This document shows positions 17,495 to 25,702 of a stretch of 64,000 nucleotides of DNA, in pieces. The stretch lies in contig CACYSI010000014.1 of assembly GCA_902776975.1 (NCBI GenBank), positions 32,356 to 96,355 of the forward strand, read 5' to 3'. A program made the translations under genes and the position numbers. This stretch comes from an uncultured Ruminococcus sp. (GTDB taxonomy: Bacteria; Bacillota; Clostridia; Oscillospirales; Acutalibacteraceae). The number at the start of each line of letters is the position of its first letter. The first letter of the stretch is position 1. Under the pieces are notes generated by a model. That model saw nothing but the letters and a program-made list of their open reading frames with translations, had not been told where the DNA came from and did no database searches.

Positions 17495-18901
17495 ATGAAA
17501 AAATCGAATAACTTAGCTAAAAAGCTGCTGGTCATTGGTTTGGCTGTAGTTCTCTTGGCGGTATGCGTCAGCTCCCCGACTTTTTCGTGGTTCAATCGTC
17601 CGGAGTCTGCGACAGGCGGCTCGGTATCTCTATCCGTACCCTACGGTGATACCGCTCCCGGCACGAGCAGCCCCGCTTTGAGCATGATGGGCTATGACGG
17701 TTCCAACGTCAGTATGGTGCATTATATCTCTACCGACGACGGTCTCTCTTTCTCCGATCAGGAGGGCGGCTCAGGTCCCGTCAATCCTCAGAACCAGATC
17801 CCCACAGACGGTATAGGCACGCAGAAAGGCTCTAACCGAGTATACTTCAAGACGGTTCTCACTAACTCCAATACCTTCGCTCAGAACGTCTCGCTGTATA
17901 TCCGAAATTTTCAACCCGGAACTACCGGTACTACCTGCGTAGGCGTAAACCAGCCTATCAAATCGTTCAAGAACTATTCAAACTATGATAATCCTAAGGC
18001 TTCTGCCGTAAAGAGTTCGACCAACGGTCCTACCACCAAGCGTATCTACTACGAGGTATACAGCTCCAACGGAACTAACTGGTACAGCTCAAACGCCTCT
18101 CCTCAGGTGTGCTGGGGCACTTCTACCACCGATATGAGCAATAACGGCTCAAACGCTAACTGGATCACCCTTACATGGATGAAGGACGGCACTAATACCA
18201 AGATGTATTATGCCGATCTTCCTTCAAACGCAAATCAGCTGTTCTTTACTACAGGCAGCAGCTGGGGCGGCAACAGCTTAAATCGTTCTCAGACCTTTAC
18301 CAACCTGACCGGCGACGGTCTTTCGAGGACTAAGAGCCTGCTCTTCAAGCATTCGGGCAACTACGACAGCACAGGCTATAACAACGCTCAGTTCACGGTA
18401 GAGCAGACAAACGGCGTGTATTTGCTCGAGTACTACAAGTCGGCTACCCTCGCTACGGGCGATACTATCGATCTCAGTCTTGTCATCGGCACTCAGTACG
18501 GCGGCAATTCTATCAAGTATTACAGCGACAACACAGATATCGCTACAGTTGATGAGGATACCGGTGTTGTCACCGCCGGCAACACGGCGGGCACGGCGAA
18601 TATCAGATTTGTGATAAAGTCTCAGCACGACGATTATTTGCACAATCCCAATGAGACCGGTGAATTTAAGGATTACAAGTGTACCGTTACGGTAAAAGCG
18701 TATTCATCCTCTAACAAGACCTTCCCCAATGCGCCTATCGTGACCAATCTGCTTATCCCCGGCAGATCCGCAAATACTAACGATAACGATAAGAACAACA
18801 TCGTTGAGGTCTACTGGTTCATCCAGAACGGCGACGATCTCTACGGAACGGCGACCGCGAACGCTAAGCCTACCTTCACCAATGTTTATTTAGGATTATA
18901 A
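17495..18901 (+). CDS. SipW-dependent surface protein G with Big2-like domain
   Basis: About 468 residues from ATG 17495, chosen over GTG 17486 because that GTG lies inside the AGGAGGTG ribosome binding site. Signal peptide ends SSPTFSWFNRPESA (Trp32). The N-terminal part has GSNRVYFKTVLTNSN, matching the strand pattern of E and F. Residues about 310-400 look like a Big2 Ig-like domain (NTDIATVDEDTGVVTAGNTAGTANI). The C-terminus has VEVYWFIQNGDDLYG, a weak form of the family motif. It is the last surface gene before a terminator. Likely a structural or adhesive subunit. Confidence 0.65.
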   Translation: MKKSNNLAKKLLVIGLAVVLLAVCVSSPTFSWFNRPESATGGSVSLSVPYGDTAPGTSSPALSMMGYDGSNVSMVHYISTDDGLSFSDQEGGSGPVNPQNQIPTDGIGTQKGSNRVYFKTVLTNSNTFAQNVSLYIRNFQPGTTGTTCVGVNQPIKSFKNYSNYDNPKASAVKSSTNGPTTKRIYYEVYSSNGTNWYSSNASPQVCWGTSTTDMSNNGSNANWITLTWMKDGTNTKMYYADLPSNANQLFFTTGSSWGGNSLNRSQTFTNLTGDGLSRTKSLLFKHSGNYDSTGYNNAQFTVEQTNGVYLLEYYKSATLATGDTIDLSLVIGTQYGGNSIKYYSDNTDIATVDEDTGVVTAGNTAGTANIRFVIKSQHDDYLHNPNETGEFKDYKCTVTVKAYSSSNKTFPNAPIVTNLLIPGRSANTNDNDKNNIVEVYWFIQNGDDLYGTATANAKPTFTNVYLGL

Positions 18902-18915
18902 TCTGTAATTACTTA

Positions 18916-18943
18916 AAAAGGGTTGTTTTTACAGCCCTTTTTT
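18916..18943 (+). terminator. rho-independent terminator after surface gene G
   Basis: Stem AAAAGGGTTGT / ACAGCCCTTTT (G-U pairs allowed) with a 4-T loop and a run of six T at 18938-18943. It separates the structural genes from the tandem signal peptidase genes; readthrough could set their level. Confidence 0.75.
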
Positions 18944-18986
18944 ATTATAATTGATTCGATCAAATATTTTTTCTGAGGTTTTGACT

Positions 18987-19919
18987 TTGAGTAAAAAAGA
19001 ATTACAAAAGACCGATAAAAAGATTGAAAATGACAAAGCAAAAAAGAAGAGGTCTGACGCTCCGAACAATAAAAAGCGCAGCAAGAATAAGGTCATTAAG
19101 GCTAAGTCTATCTTAGCTAAGAACAAAGCCGCCCTCGATACTCTGCATAATGTTGAAAAGGCAGAGAGCATCTCAAATCCGCGTAAGATCTTTCGTATCA
19201 TAAAGAACGTAGTCTTCGGTATTGTTATCGTGGCGCTTGCCGCCGCTATGATAACGTTCCTTATCGTCCGCATGAACGGCGGTACTCCGACCGTTTTCGG
19301 CTACTCTATCCAGCGTATTTCGAGCGGAAGCATGGAGCCGGAGCTCCTTGTCGGCGATATAATAATCTGTAAAGAAGTCAAAAGCCCCGATGATGTTCAA
19401 ATTGATGATATCGTCACCTTTAAGGGCGGGTCGTACTTCGACTACAACACCGTTACCCACAGGGTAGTCATTCCGCCTATGCCGAACAATGACGGCGTAT
19501 ATGTTCTCACCACTAAGGGCGACGCGAACCCGAGCCTTGACCCGGAGATTGAGTATTCTTCGGTTCAGTCGAGATTCTTACGCAAAGCCGCCGTTCTGAG
19601 ATCGTTTTACGACTTCTTCCTTTCGCCGTGGGGTCTGTTAGTCTTTATCGCGGCTCTGCTGATAATCTTCTTTGATGAACTGCTCACGGTCGTCAGGGTG
19701 TTGACAGGCAATTATCACGAGGATGATGACGAGTCTGTCGGCGAGATCATGCAGCGCCTCAAAAAAGAAGAACTCGAGGCGTTCCTCAAGTATCAGGAGG
19801 AGCAGGAGCGCAAGCGTAAGCGACGCCTGAAGAATAATAATACCTCCAAGAAAAAGATGAAGAACCGAAAGAAGCAGGCTAAGCAATCTAAGAATACTAC
19901 GGAGCTTGAAAATGGCTAA
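18987..19919 (+). CDS. SipW-type signal peptidase I (copy 2)
   Basis: About 310 residues from TTG 18987, eight bases after GAGG; the upstream in-frame TTG 18951 has no ribosome binding site. A long lysine-rich cytoplasmic N-terminus (1-70) precedes a transmembrane helix (75-95). Catalytic Ser115 lies in SSGSMEPELLVGD, His158 in VTHRVV, and KGDANPSLD gives the third residue (Asp179). A second helix (about 212-232) and a highly basic tail follow. Like copy 1 it is Ser-His. The stop overlaps the next gene by eight bases, so copies 2 and 3 are translationally coupled. Confidence 0.85.
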   Translation: MSKKELQKTDKKIENDKAKKKRSDAPNNKKRSKNKVIKAKSILAKNKAALDTLHNVEKAESISNPRKIFRIIKNVVFGIVIVALAAAMITFLIVRMNGGTPTVFGYSIQRISSGSMEPELLVGDIIICKEVKSPDDVQIDDIVTFKGGSYFDYNTVTHRVVIPPMPNNDGVYVLTTKGDANPSLDPEIEYSSVQSRFLRKAAVLRSFYDFFLSPWGLLVFIAALLIIFFDELLTVVRVLTGNYHEDDDESVGEIMQRLKKEELEAFLKYQEEQERKRKRRLKNNNTSKKKMKNRKKQAKQSKNTTELENG

Positions 19920-20532
19920 AAAAATTATTAATATTATCACCACTGTCATCCTGATCGCTCTGATAGTCTTGGTCGCGATGATGTTTTTCGCACGCTTCTC
20001 GGGCAAATCTCCGTCAGTGTTCGGACTTCATTTTTATCGCGTGGCGACAGATTCCATGGAGCCTACATTGATGGTCGGCGATGTGATAGTCGTCAAAGAG
20101 ACTCCCGCCGACGATATAGCTAAGGATGATATAGTCACATATAAGGCTCTTGTGGGCGAAATGGCGGGACAGGAGATAACACACCGAGTGGTGACCGACC
20201 CTGAGGTAAGGGACGGGAGATATACTTATCAGACGCAGGGCGACGCCTCCGGCGCGCCGCTCGATCCTAAGATAACATATGACCAGGTGGTCGGTAAGTT
20301 CGAGTGCAAGCTGCCGATCATCGACAAGCTGTATTCGTTCTTCCTCACGCCGTTCGGTCTGATAACGGTAGTTGCTTTGATAATCGTACTGTTCGGATAT
20401 GAGCTGATTTCTCTGTTCTCGACATATAAGAATGTAGACGCCCTGAGCGAAGAGTATCTTGAAAAATTCGGAGACTCCGGAGAAAAAGATTCTGAAGATG
20501 ATAATTCTGAAAAAGAAAATAAAACCGAATGA
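19912..20532 (+). CDS. SipW-type signal peptidase I (copy 3)
   Basis: A 206-residue protein from ATG 19912 (GGAG at 19901-19904), overlapping the end of copy 2. Helix at 5-27, Ser48 in ATDSMEPTLMVGD, DDIVTYKAL, His91 in ITHRVV, QGDASGAPLDP (Asp111) and a C-terminal helix (about 145-168) followed by an acidic tail. It is the most compact and canonical of the three. Three such enzymes in one locus suggest either division of labour between substrates or dosage. Confidence 0.85.
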   Translation: MAKKIINIITTVILIALIVLVAMMFFARFSGKSPSVFGLHFYRVATDSMEPTLMVGDVIVVKETPADDIAKDDIVTYKALVGEMAGQEITHRVVTDPEVRDGRYTYQTQGDASGAPLDPKITYDQVVGKFECKLPIIDKLYSFFLTPFGLITVVALIIVLFGYELISLFSTYKNVDALSEEYLEKFGDSGEKDSEDDNSEKENKTE

Positions 20533-20540
20533 TACAGATG

Positions 20541-20567
20541 AGCCGCCCTCAAACCGGGCGGCTTTAA
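20541..20567 (+). terminator. terminator ending the surface locus
   Basis: Stem GCCGCCC / GGGCGGC (20542-20548, 20556-20562), 7-base loop, short T stretch. It follows the last signal peptidase gene by nine bases. Confidence 0.7.
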
Positions 20568-20590
20568 TAGTTAAAATCCTTTCATAATTA

Positions 20591-20619
20591 TTGCATTATA
20601 CCACAATTTGTGCTAAAAT
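20591..20619 (+). promoter_or_regulatory. promoter of radC
   Basis: TTGCAT (20591-20596), 17-base spacer, TAAAAT (20614-20619). The radC start lies about 45 bases beyond the predicted transcription start. Confidence 0.55.
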
Positions 20620-20669
20620 CATCATATAATGGCTACATATAGGGTTTTGACTCATTAAGGAGTTCTATC

Positions 20670-21347
20670 ATGTACAAAGCAGACCACAGCGGTCACCGCG
20701 CAAGGATGAAGAAAAAACTGCTTGAGCAGGGTATGGATGTGTTTGAACAGCACGAGGTCTTGGAGATCCTGCTGTATTATGCGGTGCCTCAGCGCAATAC
20801 TAACGATATGGCTAAGAACCTTATCGACAAGTTCGGTTCTATATCCGCGGTGTTTGACGCCTCTATGGAGGCGCTCAGGAGCGCGGGACTGTCCGAGCAC
20901 CAGGCGCTGCTTCTGAAGATGTTACCGGATATCACCCGTCTTTATCTGTCGGATAAGCACGATAACGGGGATAAAGTCTTTGATTATTCACAGATGCCTT
21001 CATATATACTTGACAGATTCATCGGAAATGAGACAGCCGAGAACGTCCTGCTCGTGCTCCTTGATAAGAAGGGCAAGATTGTTTTCAGCGGTATGATCGA
21101 GAACGGCGACCTCGGCTCCGCGAATATATCCATACGCAAGATAGTAGGTCATGCTATCAATTATTCTGCCGGCTCCGCTGTGCTCGCCCATAACCACCCC
21201 AGCGGCTTAGCGCTGCCGTCTAAGCAGGACCTGTATGTTACAAGAGATATAAAGAACGCTCTCGAATCGGTAGGAGTGGTTTTGCTCGATCACTATATCG
21301 TAGCAGATCACGACTGTGTATCGCTTGCTGAGAGCGGCCTTATCTGA
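20670..21347 (+). CDS. radC: RadC family JAB-domain protein
   Basis: A 225-residue protein, the usual RadC length. An N-terminal helix-hairpin-helix region (about 1-75) precedes the JAB/MPN metalloprotease-like domain with AHNHPSGLALPSKQD (about 172-186) and LLDHYIVAD. The zinc-binding His-x-His and Asp are present. Despite its name its role in DNA repair is uncertain. Its own promoter and an AAGGAG site before the ATG make it independent of the surface locus. Confidence 0.9.
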   Translation: MYKADHSGHRARMKKKLLEQGMDVFEQHEVLEILLYYAVPQRNTNDMAKNLIDKFGSISAVFDASMEALRSAGLSEHQALLLKMLPDITRLYLSDKHDNGDKVFDYSQMPSYILDRFIGNETAENVLLVLLDKKGKIVFSGMIENGDLGSANISIRKIVGHAINYSAGSAVLAHNHPSGLALPSKQDLYVTRDIKNALESVGVVLLDHYIVADHDCVSLAESGLI

Positions 21348-21359
21348 TTATTCATTATT

Positions 21360-21464
21360 GTCATTGTGAGGGCTCGAAAGTCAGCCAATGACAATCTCAA
21401 CCGTAACAAGCAATAGTCATTGCGAGGGCTCGACGCGCTTGTCGACCCGTGGCAATCTCAACCG
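21360..21464. repeat. two copies of the GTCATTG...GGCAATCTCAACCG dispersed repeat
   Basis: Copies at 21360-21402 and 21417-21464, each beginning with TCATTG-GAGGGCTCGA and ending with CAATCTCAACCG, imperfect palindromes. Related copies lie at 28721-28773, 59721-59755 and 63611-63635. Confidence 0.6.
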
Positions 21465-21480
21465 ATAAAAGGAGTTAGAT

Positions 21481-23442
21481 TTGGACAGATTCAAGCTGGT
21501 ATCCGAGTACAAGCCTACGGGCGATCAGCCCGAAGCGATACAGAAGCTGGTAGACAGCATCAATGCCGGCAACCGCGAGCAGACTATGCTCGGCGTTACC
21601 GGCTCGGGCAAGACCTTTACCATGGCTAACATCATCGAGCGTGTGAACCGACCTACGCTTATACTCGCCCATAACAAGACCCTCGCGGCGCAGCTTTGCT
21701 CTGAGTTCAAGGAGTTTTTTCCCGAGAACGCCGTCGAGTACTTTGTCAGCTATTATGATTACTACCAGCCTGAGGCGTATATACCTCAGAGCGATACTTA
21801 TATAGAGAAGGACTCCGCCATAAACGACGAGATAGATAAGCTGCGCCACAGCGCGACGCTGGCTCTGTCCGAGCGCAGAGACGTCATCATCGTAGCGTCT
21901 GTCTCGTGCATCTACTCGCTCGGAGATCCTATAGACTACCGCAACATGGTCATCTCGCTGCGTCCGGGTATGGAGAAGAGCCGTGATGAGCTGCTCCGTA
22001 AGCTGATAGAGCTGCAGTATGAGCGCAACGATATCAACTTTGTGCGCGATAAGTTCCGCGTCAGGGGAGATATAGTCGAGATCTTCCCGGCTTCATCCTC
22101 AGACAGAGTCATCAGAGTCGAGTTCTTCGGCGACGAGATTGACCGTATCACAGAGATCAATCCGCTGACAGGCGAACTGATAGCTAACCTGCGACACGCG
22201 GCGATATATCCCGCCTCGCACTACATCGTAGACGGCGATAAGATGACCCGCGCCATAGCGGAGCTTGAAAGAGAGCTCGAAGAGAGGCTGAAGTATTTCA
22301 GAGAGAACGGCAAGCTGCTGGAGGCTCAGCGCATAGAGCAGCGCACTCATTATGATATAGAGATGCTGCAGGAGATAGGTATGTGCCCCGGAGTCGAAAA
22401 CTACTCGAGGGTGCTCTCCGGCAGAGCGCCCGGTTCGGCGCCGTTCACGCTTCTCGATTATTTCCCGAAGGATTTTCTGCTGTTTGTGGACGAGAGCCAT
22501 GTTACCTTGCCACAGGTGCGCGGTATGTACGGCGGCGATCACGCCCGCAAAAAGAGCCTGATAGACTACGGCTTTCGCCTGCCTTCGGCATACGATAACC
22601 GTCCGCTCAACTTTGACGAGTTTTATGAGAGACTCAATCAGGCGGTGTTCGTCAGCGCGACACCCGGTGACTTTGAGCTTGAAAAGAGCGCTGTCGTTGC
22701 GGAGCAGATCATCAGACCTACGGGACTTCTCGATCCCGAGATATCCGTCAGACCTACCGAGGGACAGCTTGATGATCTGATATCAGAGATAAACATCCGC
22801 ACAGAGAAGAGCCAGCGAGTGCTAATCACGACTCTGACCAAGAAGATGGCAGAGGATCTGACCGAGTATCTCGAGAGCATGGATATAAAGGTGCGATATA
22901 TGCATCACGATATTGACACCGTCAGACGCATGGAGATAGTGCGCGACCTCAGACTGGGCAAGTTTGACGTCCTCATCGGCATCAACCTCCTGCGCGAGGG
23001 TCTGGATATACCTGAGGTCAGCCTTGTCGCTATCCTTGACGCCGATAAAGAAGGCTTTCTCAGAAGCGAGCGCTCGTTGATACAGACGGTAGGACGAGCC
23101 GCGCGCAACGCCGACGGTATGGTCATCATGTACGCGGACAGCGTGACCGACTCGATGAAGAAGACCATCGTCGAGACTAACCGCCGACGCTCTATACAGC
23201 AGAAGTATAACGAGGAGCACGGCGTCACGCCTCAGACCATCATCAAGAAGGTCAACGATATCATCGAGATATCCACACACACGGACGATGAGACGGAGAT
23301 GGTCGGCAGACTTTCGCGCGAGCAAAGACAAGAGATGATAAAGCAGCTCACAAAAGAGATGCACGCCGCGTCAAAGCTGCTTGAGTTTGAGCACGCGGCA
23401 TTCCTGCGAGATCAGATCAAGAAGCTGAAAGGTATAAAATAA
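21481..23442 (+). CDS. uvrB: excinuclease ABC subunit B
   Basis: A 653-residue DNA damage-recognition helicase of nucleotide excision repair, full length. TTG start at 21481 after AAAAGGAG. Walker [11 protein letters not shown] (about 38-47), the damage-verifying beta-hairpin region [12 protein letters not shown], helicase motif [10 protein letters not shown], motif [11 protein letters not shown], and a C-terminal UvrC-binding helical hairpin (about 615-653) are all visible. uvrA and uvrC are not in the window. Confidence 0.97.
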   Translation: MDRFKLVSEYKPTGDQPEAIQKLVDSINAGNREQTMLGVTGSGKTFTMANIIERVNRPTLILAHNKTLAAQLCSEFKEFFPENAVEYFVSYYDYYQPEAYIPQSDTYIEKDSAINDEIDKLRHSATLALSERRDVIIVASVSCIYSLGDPIDYRNMVISLRPGMEKSRDELLRKLIELQYERNDINFVRDKFRVRGDIVEIFPASSSDRVIRVEFFGDEIDRITEINPLTGELIANLRHAAIYPASHYIVDGDKMTRAIAELERELEERLKYFRENGKLLEAQRIEQRTHYDIEMLQEIGMCPGVENYSRVLSGRAPGSAPFTLLDYFPKDFLLFVDESHVTLPQVRGMYGGDHARKKSLIDYGFRLPSAYDNRPLNFDEFYERLNQAVFVSATPGDFELEKSAVVAEQIIRPTGLLDPEISVRPTEGQLDDLISEINIRTEKSQRVLITTLTKKMAEDLTEYLESMDIKVRYMHHDIDTVRRMEIVRDLRLGKFDVLIGINLLREGLDIPEVSLVAILDADKEGFLRSERSLIQTVGRAARNADGMVIMYADSVTDSMKKTIVETNRRRSIQQKYNEEHGVTPQTIIKKVNDIIEISTHTDDETEMVGRLSREQRQEMIKQLTKEMHAASKLLEFEHAAFLRDQIKKLKGIK

Positions 23443-23515
23443 TATGCAGGGGAGGGTATTGACCCTCCGGCGGCGCATTCAGCGCCCCTTATATAACAGA
23501 AACTAAGGTGAAAAT

Positions 23516-25516
23516 ATGGCAAAAGCAAAGAAAAAACCTCAATACGCCGACGAGGATATAACCGTCTTAAAGGGCGCCGACCAAGTTCGTAAGCGCCCCG
23601 CGGTAATCTTCGGCTCGGACGGTATCGAGGGCTGTCAGCACAGTGTCTTTGAGATACTGTCAAACTCTATCGACGAGGCTCGTGAGGGCTACGGCAAAGA
23701 GATCGTAGTCACCTTATACAACGACGGCTCAGTCGAGATAGAGGATCACGGCAGAGGCATACCCGTAGAGTATAACAAAAAAGAGGATAAGTTCAACTGG
23801 GAGCTGCTGTTCTGCACCCTGTACGCCGGCGGTAAGTATGACAACGACAGCGGCGGCAACTATGAGTTTTCGCTCGGCCTTAACGGTCTCGGACTCACCG
23901 CGACTCAGTTTGCGTCCGAGTACATGGACGCCGAGATCAAACGCGATCATAAGAAGTATACCCTGCATTTTGAAAAGGGAGAGAACGTCGGCGGTCTGCA
24001 GTCGGTTGATTACAACGGCAGAGAGACAGGCTCCAAGATCCGCTGGAAGCCCGACCTCGAGGTCTTTACCGATATCAAACTGTCTGATGAGTTCTTCACC
24101 GAGATGATCCGCCGTCAGGCTATAGTCAATCCCGGCGTCAAGTTCATCTTCCGCAAGCAGTCCGGCCGCTCTTATGATACACAGGAGTTTTACTATGAGA
24201 ACGGAATCGCCGATCATGTAGGCGAGCTCATAGGTGAGGACGGCTTCACCACCGTCCAGTCATGGAGCGGCGACCGTATGTGCCGTGACCGCGAGGATAA
24301 GGACGAGTATAAGTGTAAGATCAATGTAGCTCTCGCCTTCTCCAACAAGGTTGCGGTGACAGAGTATTATCATAACTCTTCATGGCTCGAGCACGGCGGC
24401 TCGCCCGATAAGGCTGTCCGCAACGCCTTTGTGTATCAGATAGATAATTATCTTAAGGCACAGAATAAATACAACAAGAATGAGAGCAAGATCAAATATG
24501 AGGATGTAGCGGATTGTCTGGTCATCGTCATTTCATCCTTCTCGTCTGTTACATCATACGCTAACCAGACTAAGCTCGCTATCACCAACAAGGGCATACA
24601 GGACGCTATGACCGAGTTTTTGCGGCATCAGCTCGAGGTATACTTCATCGAGAATCCTCTTGAAGCCGATAAGATAGCCAATCAGGTGCTCATCAATAAA
24701 CGCTCACGCGAGGACGCCGAAAAAACCCGCGTGCGTATCAAGAGCAACCTCACCGCAAAGATAGATATCACCTCAAAGATAGCTAAGTTTACCGACTGCC
24801 GATCAAAGAACATAGACGAGCGCGAGCTCTTCATCGTAGAGGGCGACTCGGCTAAGGGCGCCTGCGTACAGGCGCGCAACCCTGATTTTCAGGCTATCAT
24901 GCCTATCAGAGGTAAGATACTCAACTGTCTTAAGGTCGATTATGACCGCATATTCAAGAGCGAGATCATCACCGATCTGATAAAGATACTCGGCTGCGGA
25001 GTGCAGATAGATACCGCCAAGGCTAAGTCGAAGAAGAAGGATATCAACGCTTTCAATATCGACAATCTTCGCTGGAACAAGGTCATCATATGCACCGACG
25101 CCGACGTCGACGGCTTCCATATCCGCACCATGCTGCTGACTATGATCTACCGTCTTACTCCCGATCTGATCAAGGCGGGCAAGGTGTATATCGCCGAGTC
25201 ACCGCTGTATGAGATCACGACCAAGGATAAGGTGTATTTTGCCTATACAGAGGCAGAGAAAGAGAAGTATATAGACGAGATCGGAAACTCCAAGTTCACT
25301 ATCCAGCGCTCAAAGGGTTTAGGTGAGAACGAACCCGATATGATGAGCCTTACTACCATGAATCCCGAGACCCGCAGACTCATCAAGGTCATGCCCGACG
25401 ATATCGAGCGTACGGCTCATATCTTTGACGTACTGCTCGGAGATAATCTGCAGGGCAGAAAAGACTATATAGTCGAGTTCGGAGCTAACTACACCGATAA
25501 TCTCGATGTTTCGTAA
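23516..25516 (+). CDS. parE: DNA topoisomerase IV subunit B (GyrB-like)
   Basis: A 666-residue type IIA topoisomerase ATPase subunit. GHKL ATP-binding motifs: EILSNSIDEA, DHGRGIPVE and GLNGLGLTATQF. TOPRIM motifs EGDSAKGAC (the family usually has EGDSAGG), PIRGKILN and DADVDGFHIRTM, then SKGLGENEPDMM. It is paired with the A subunit 186 bases downstream. I prefer topoisomerase IV over a second gyrase because the partner lacks the GyrA box. It follows uvrB after a short hairpin (GGAGGGT / ACCCTCC, 23451-23468). Confidence 0.85.
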   Translation: MAKAKKKPQYADEDITVLKGADQVRKRPAVIFGSDGIEGCQHSVFEILSNSIDEAREGYGKEIVVTLYNDGSVEIEDHGRGIPVEYNKKEDKFNWELLFCTLYAGGKYDNDSGGNYEFSLGLNGLGLTATQFASEYMDAEIKRDHKKYTLHFEKGENVGGLQSVDYNGRETGSKIRWKPDLEVFTDIKLSDEFFTEMIRRQAIVNPGVKFIFRKQSGRSYDTQEFYYENGIADHVGELIGEDGFTTVQSWSGDRMCRDREDKDEYKCKINVALAFSNKVAVTEYYHNSSWLEHGGSPDKAVRNAFVYQIDNYLKAQNKYNKNESKIKYEDVADCLVIVISSFSSVTSYANQTKLAITNKGIQDAMTEFLRHQLEVYFIENPLEADKIANQVLINKRSREDAEKTRVRIKSNLTAKIDITSKIAKFTDCRSKNIDERELFIVEGDSAKGACVQARNPDFQAIMPIRGKILNCLKVDYDRIFKSEIITDLIKILGCGVQIDTAKAKSKKKDINAFNIDNLRWNKVIICTDADVDGFHIRTMLLTMIYRLTPDLIKAGKVYIAESPLYEITTKDKVYFAYTEAEKEKYIDEIGNSKFTIQRSKGLGENEPDMMSLTTMNPETRRLIKVMPDDIERTAHIFDVLLGDNLQGRKDYIVEFGANYTDNLDVS

Positions 25517-25518
25517 TT

Positions 25519-25690
25519 AGCCTTCCCCTTGAGGGGAAGGTGTTGAACGAAGTGAAGCGGATGAGGTGGAAGCGTTTCCGTTGTATCTCTTGAATCGAAA
25601 TAAAGGATAGGTTTACTCCTCATCCGACCTTTTCGGCTCTTTGAAAGAAGAAAAGCTTGTCTCCCCCGCGAGAAAGGCTTATTATGTGAT
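25519..25690. repeat. dispersed palindromic repeat between parE and parC
   Basis: Begins with CCTTCCCC-TTGA-GGGGAAGG, continues with GAACGAAGTGAAGCGGATGAGG, and has a CTCATCCGACC segment further on, a partly inverted arrangement. A related unit is at 48693-48830. Confidence 0.5.
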
Positions 25691-25702
25691 AAGGAATATA
25701 CT

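Noticed and set aside
3040-18901. Sortase-dependent pilus locus
   Set aside because: No LPxTG-like sorting signal or sortase gene is present; processing is by SipW-type peptidases instead.
21360-21464. CRISPR-like direct repeats
   Set aside because: Only two imperfect copies that are themselves palindromic and occur singly elsewhere; no spacers or cas genes.
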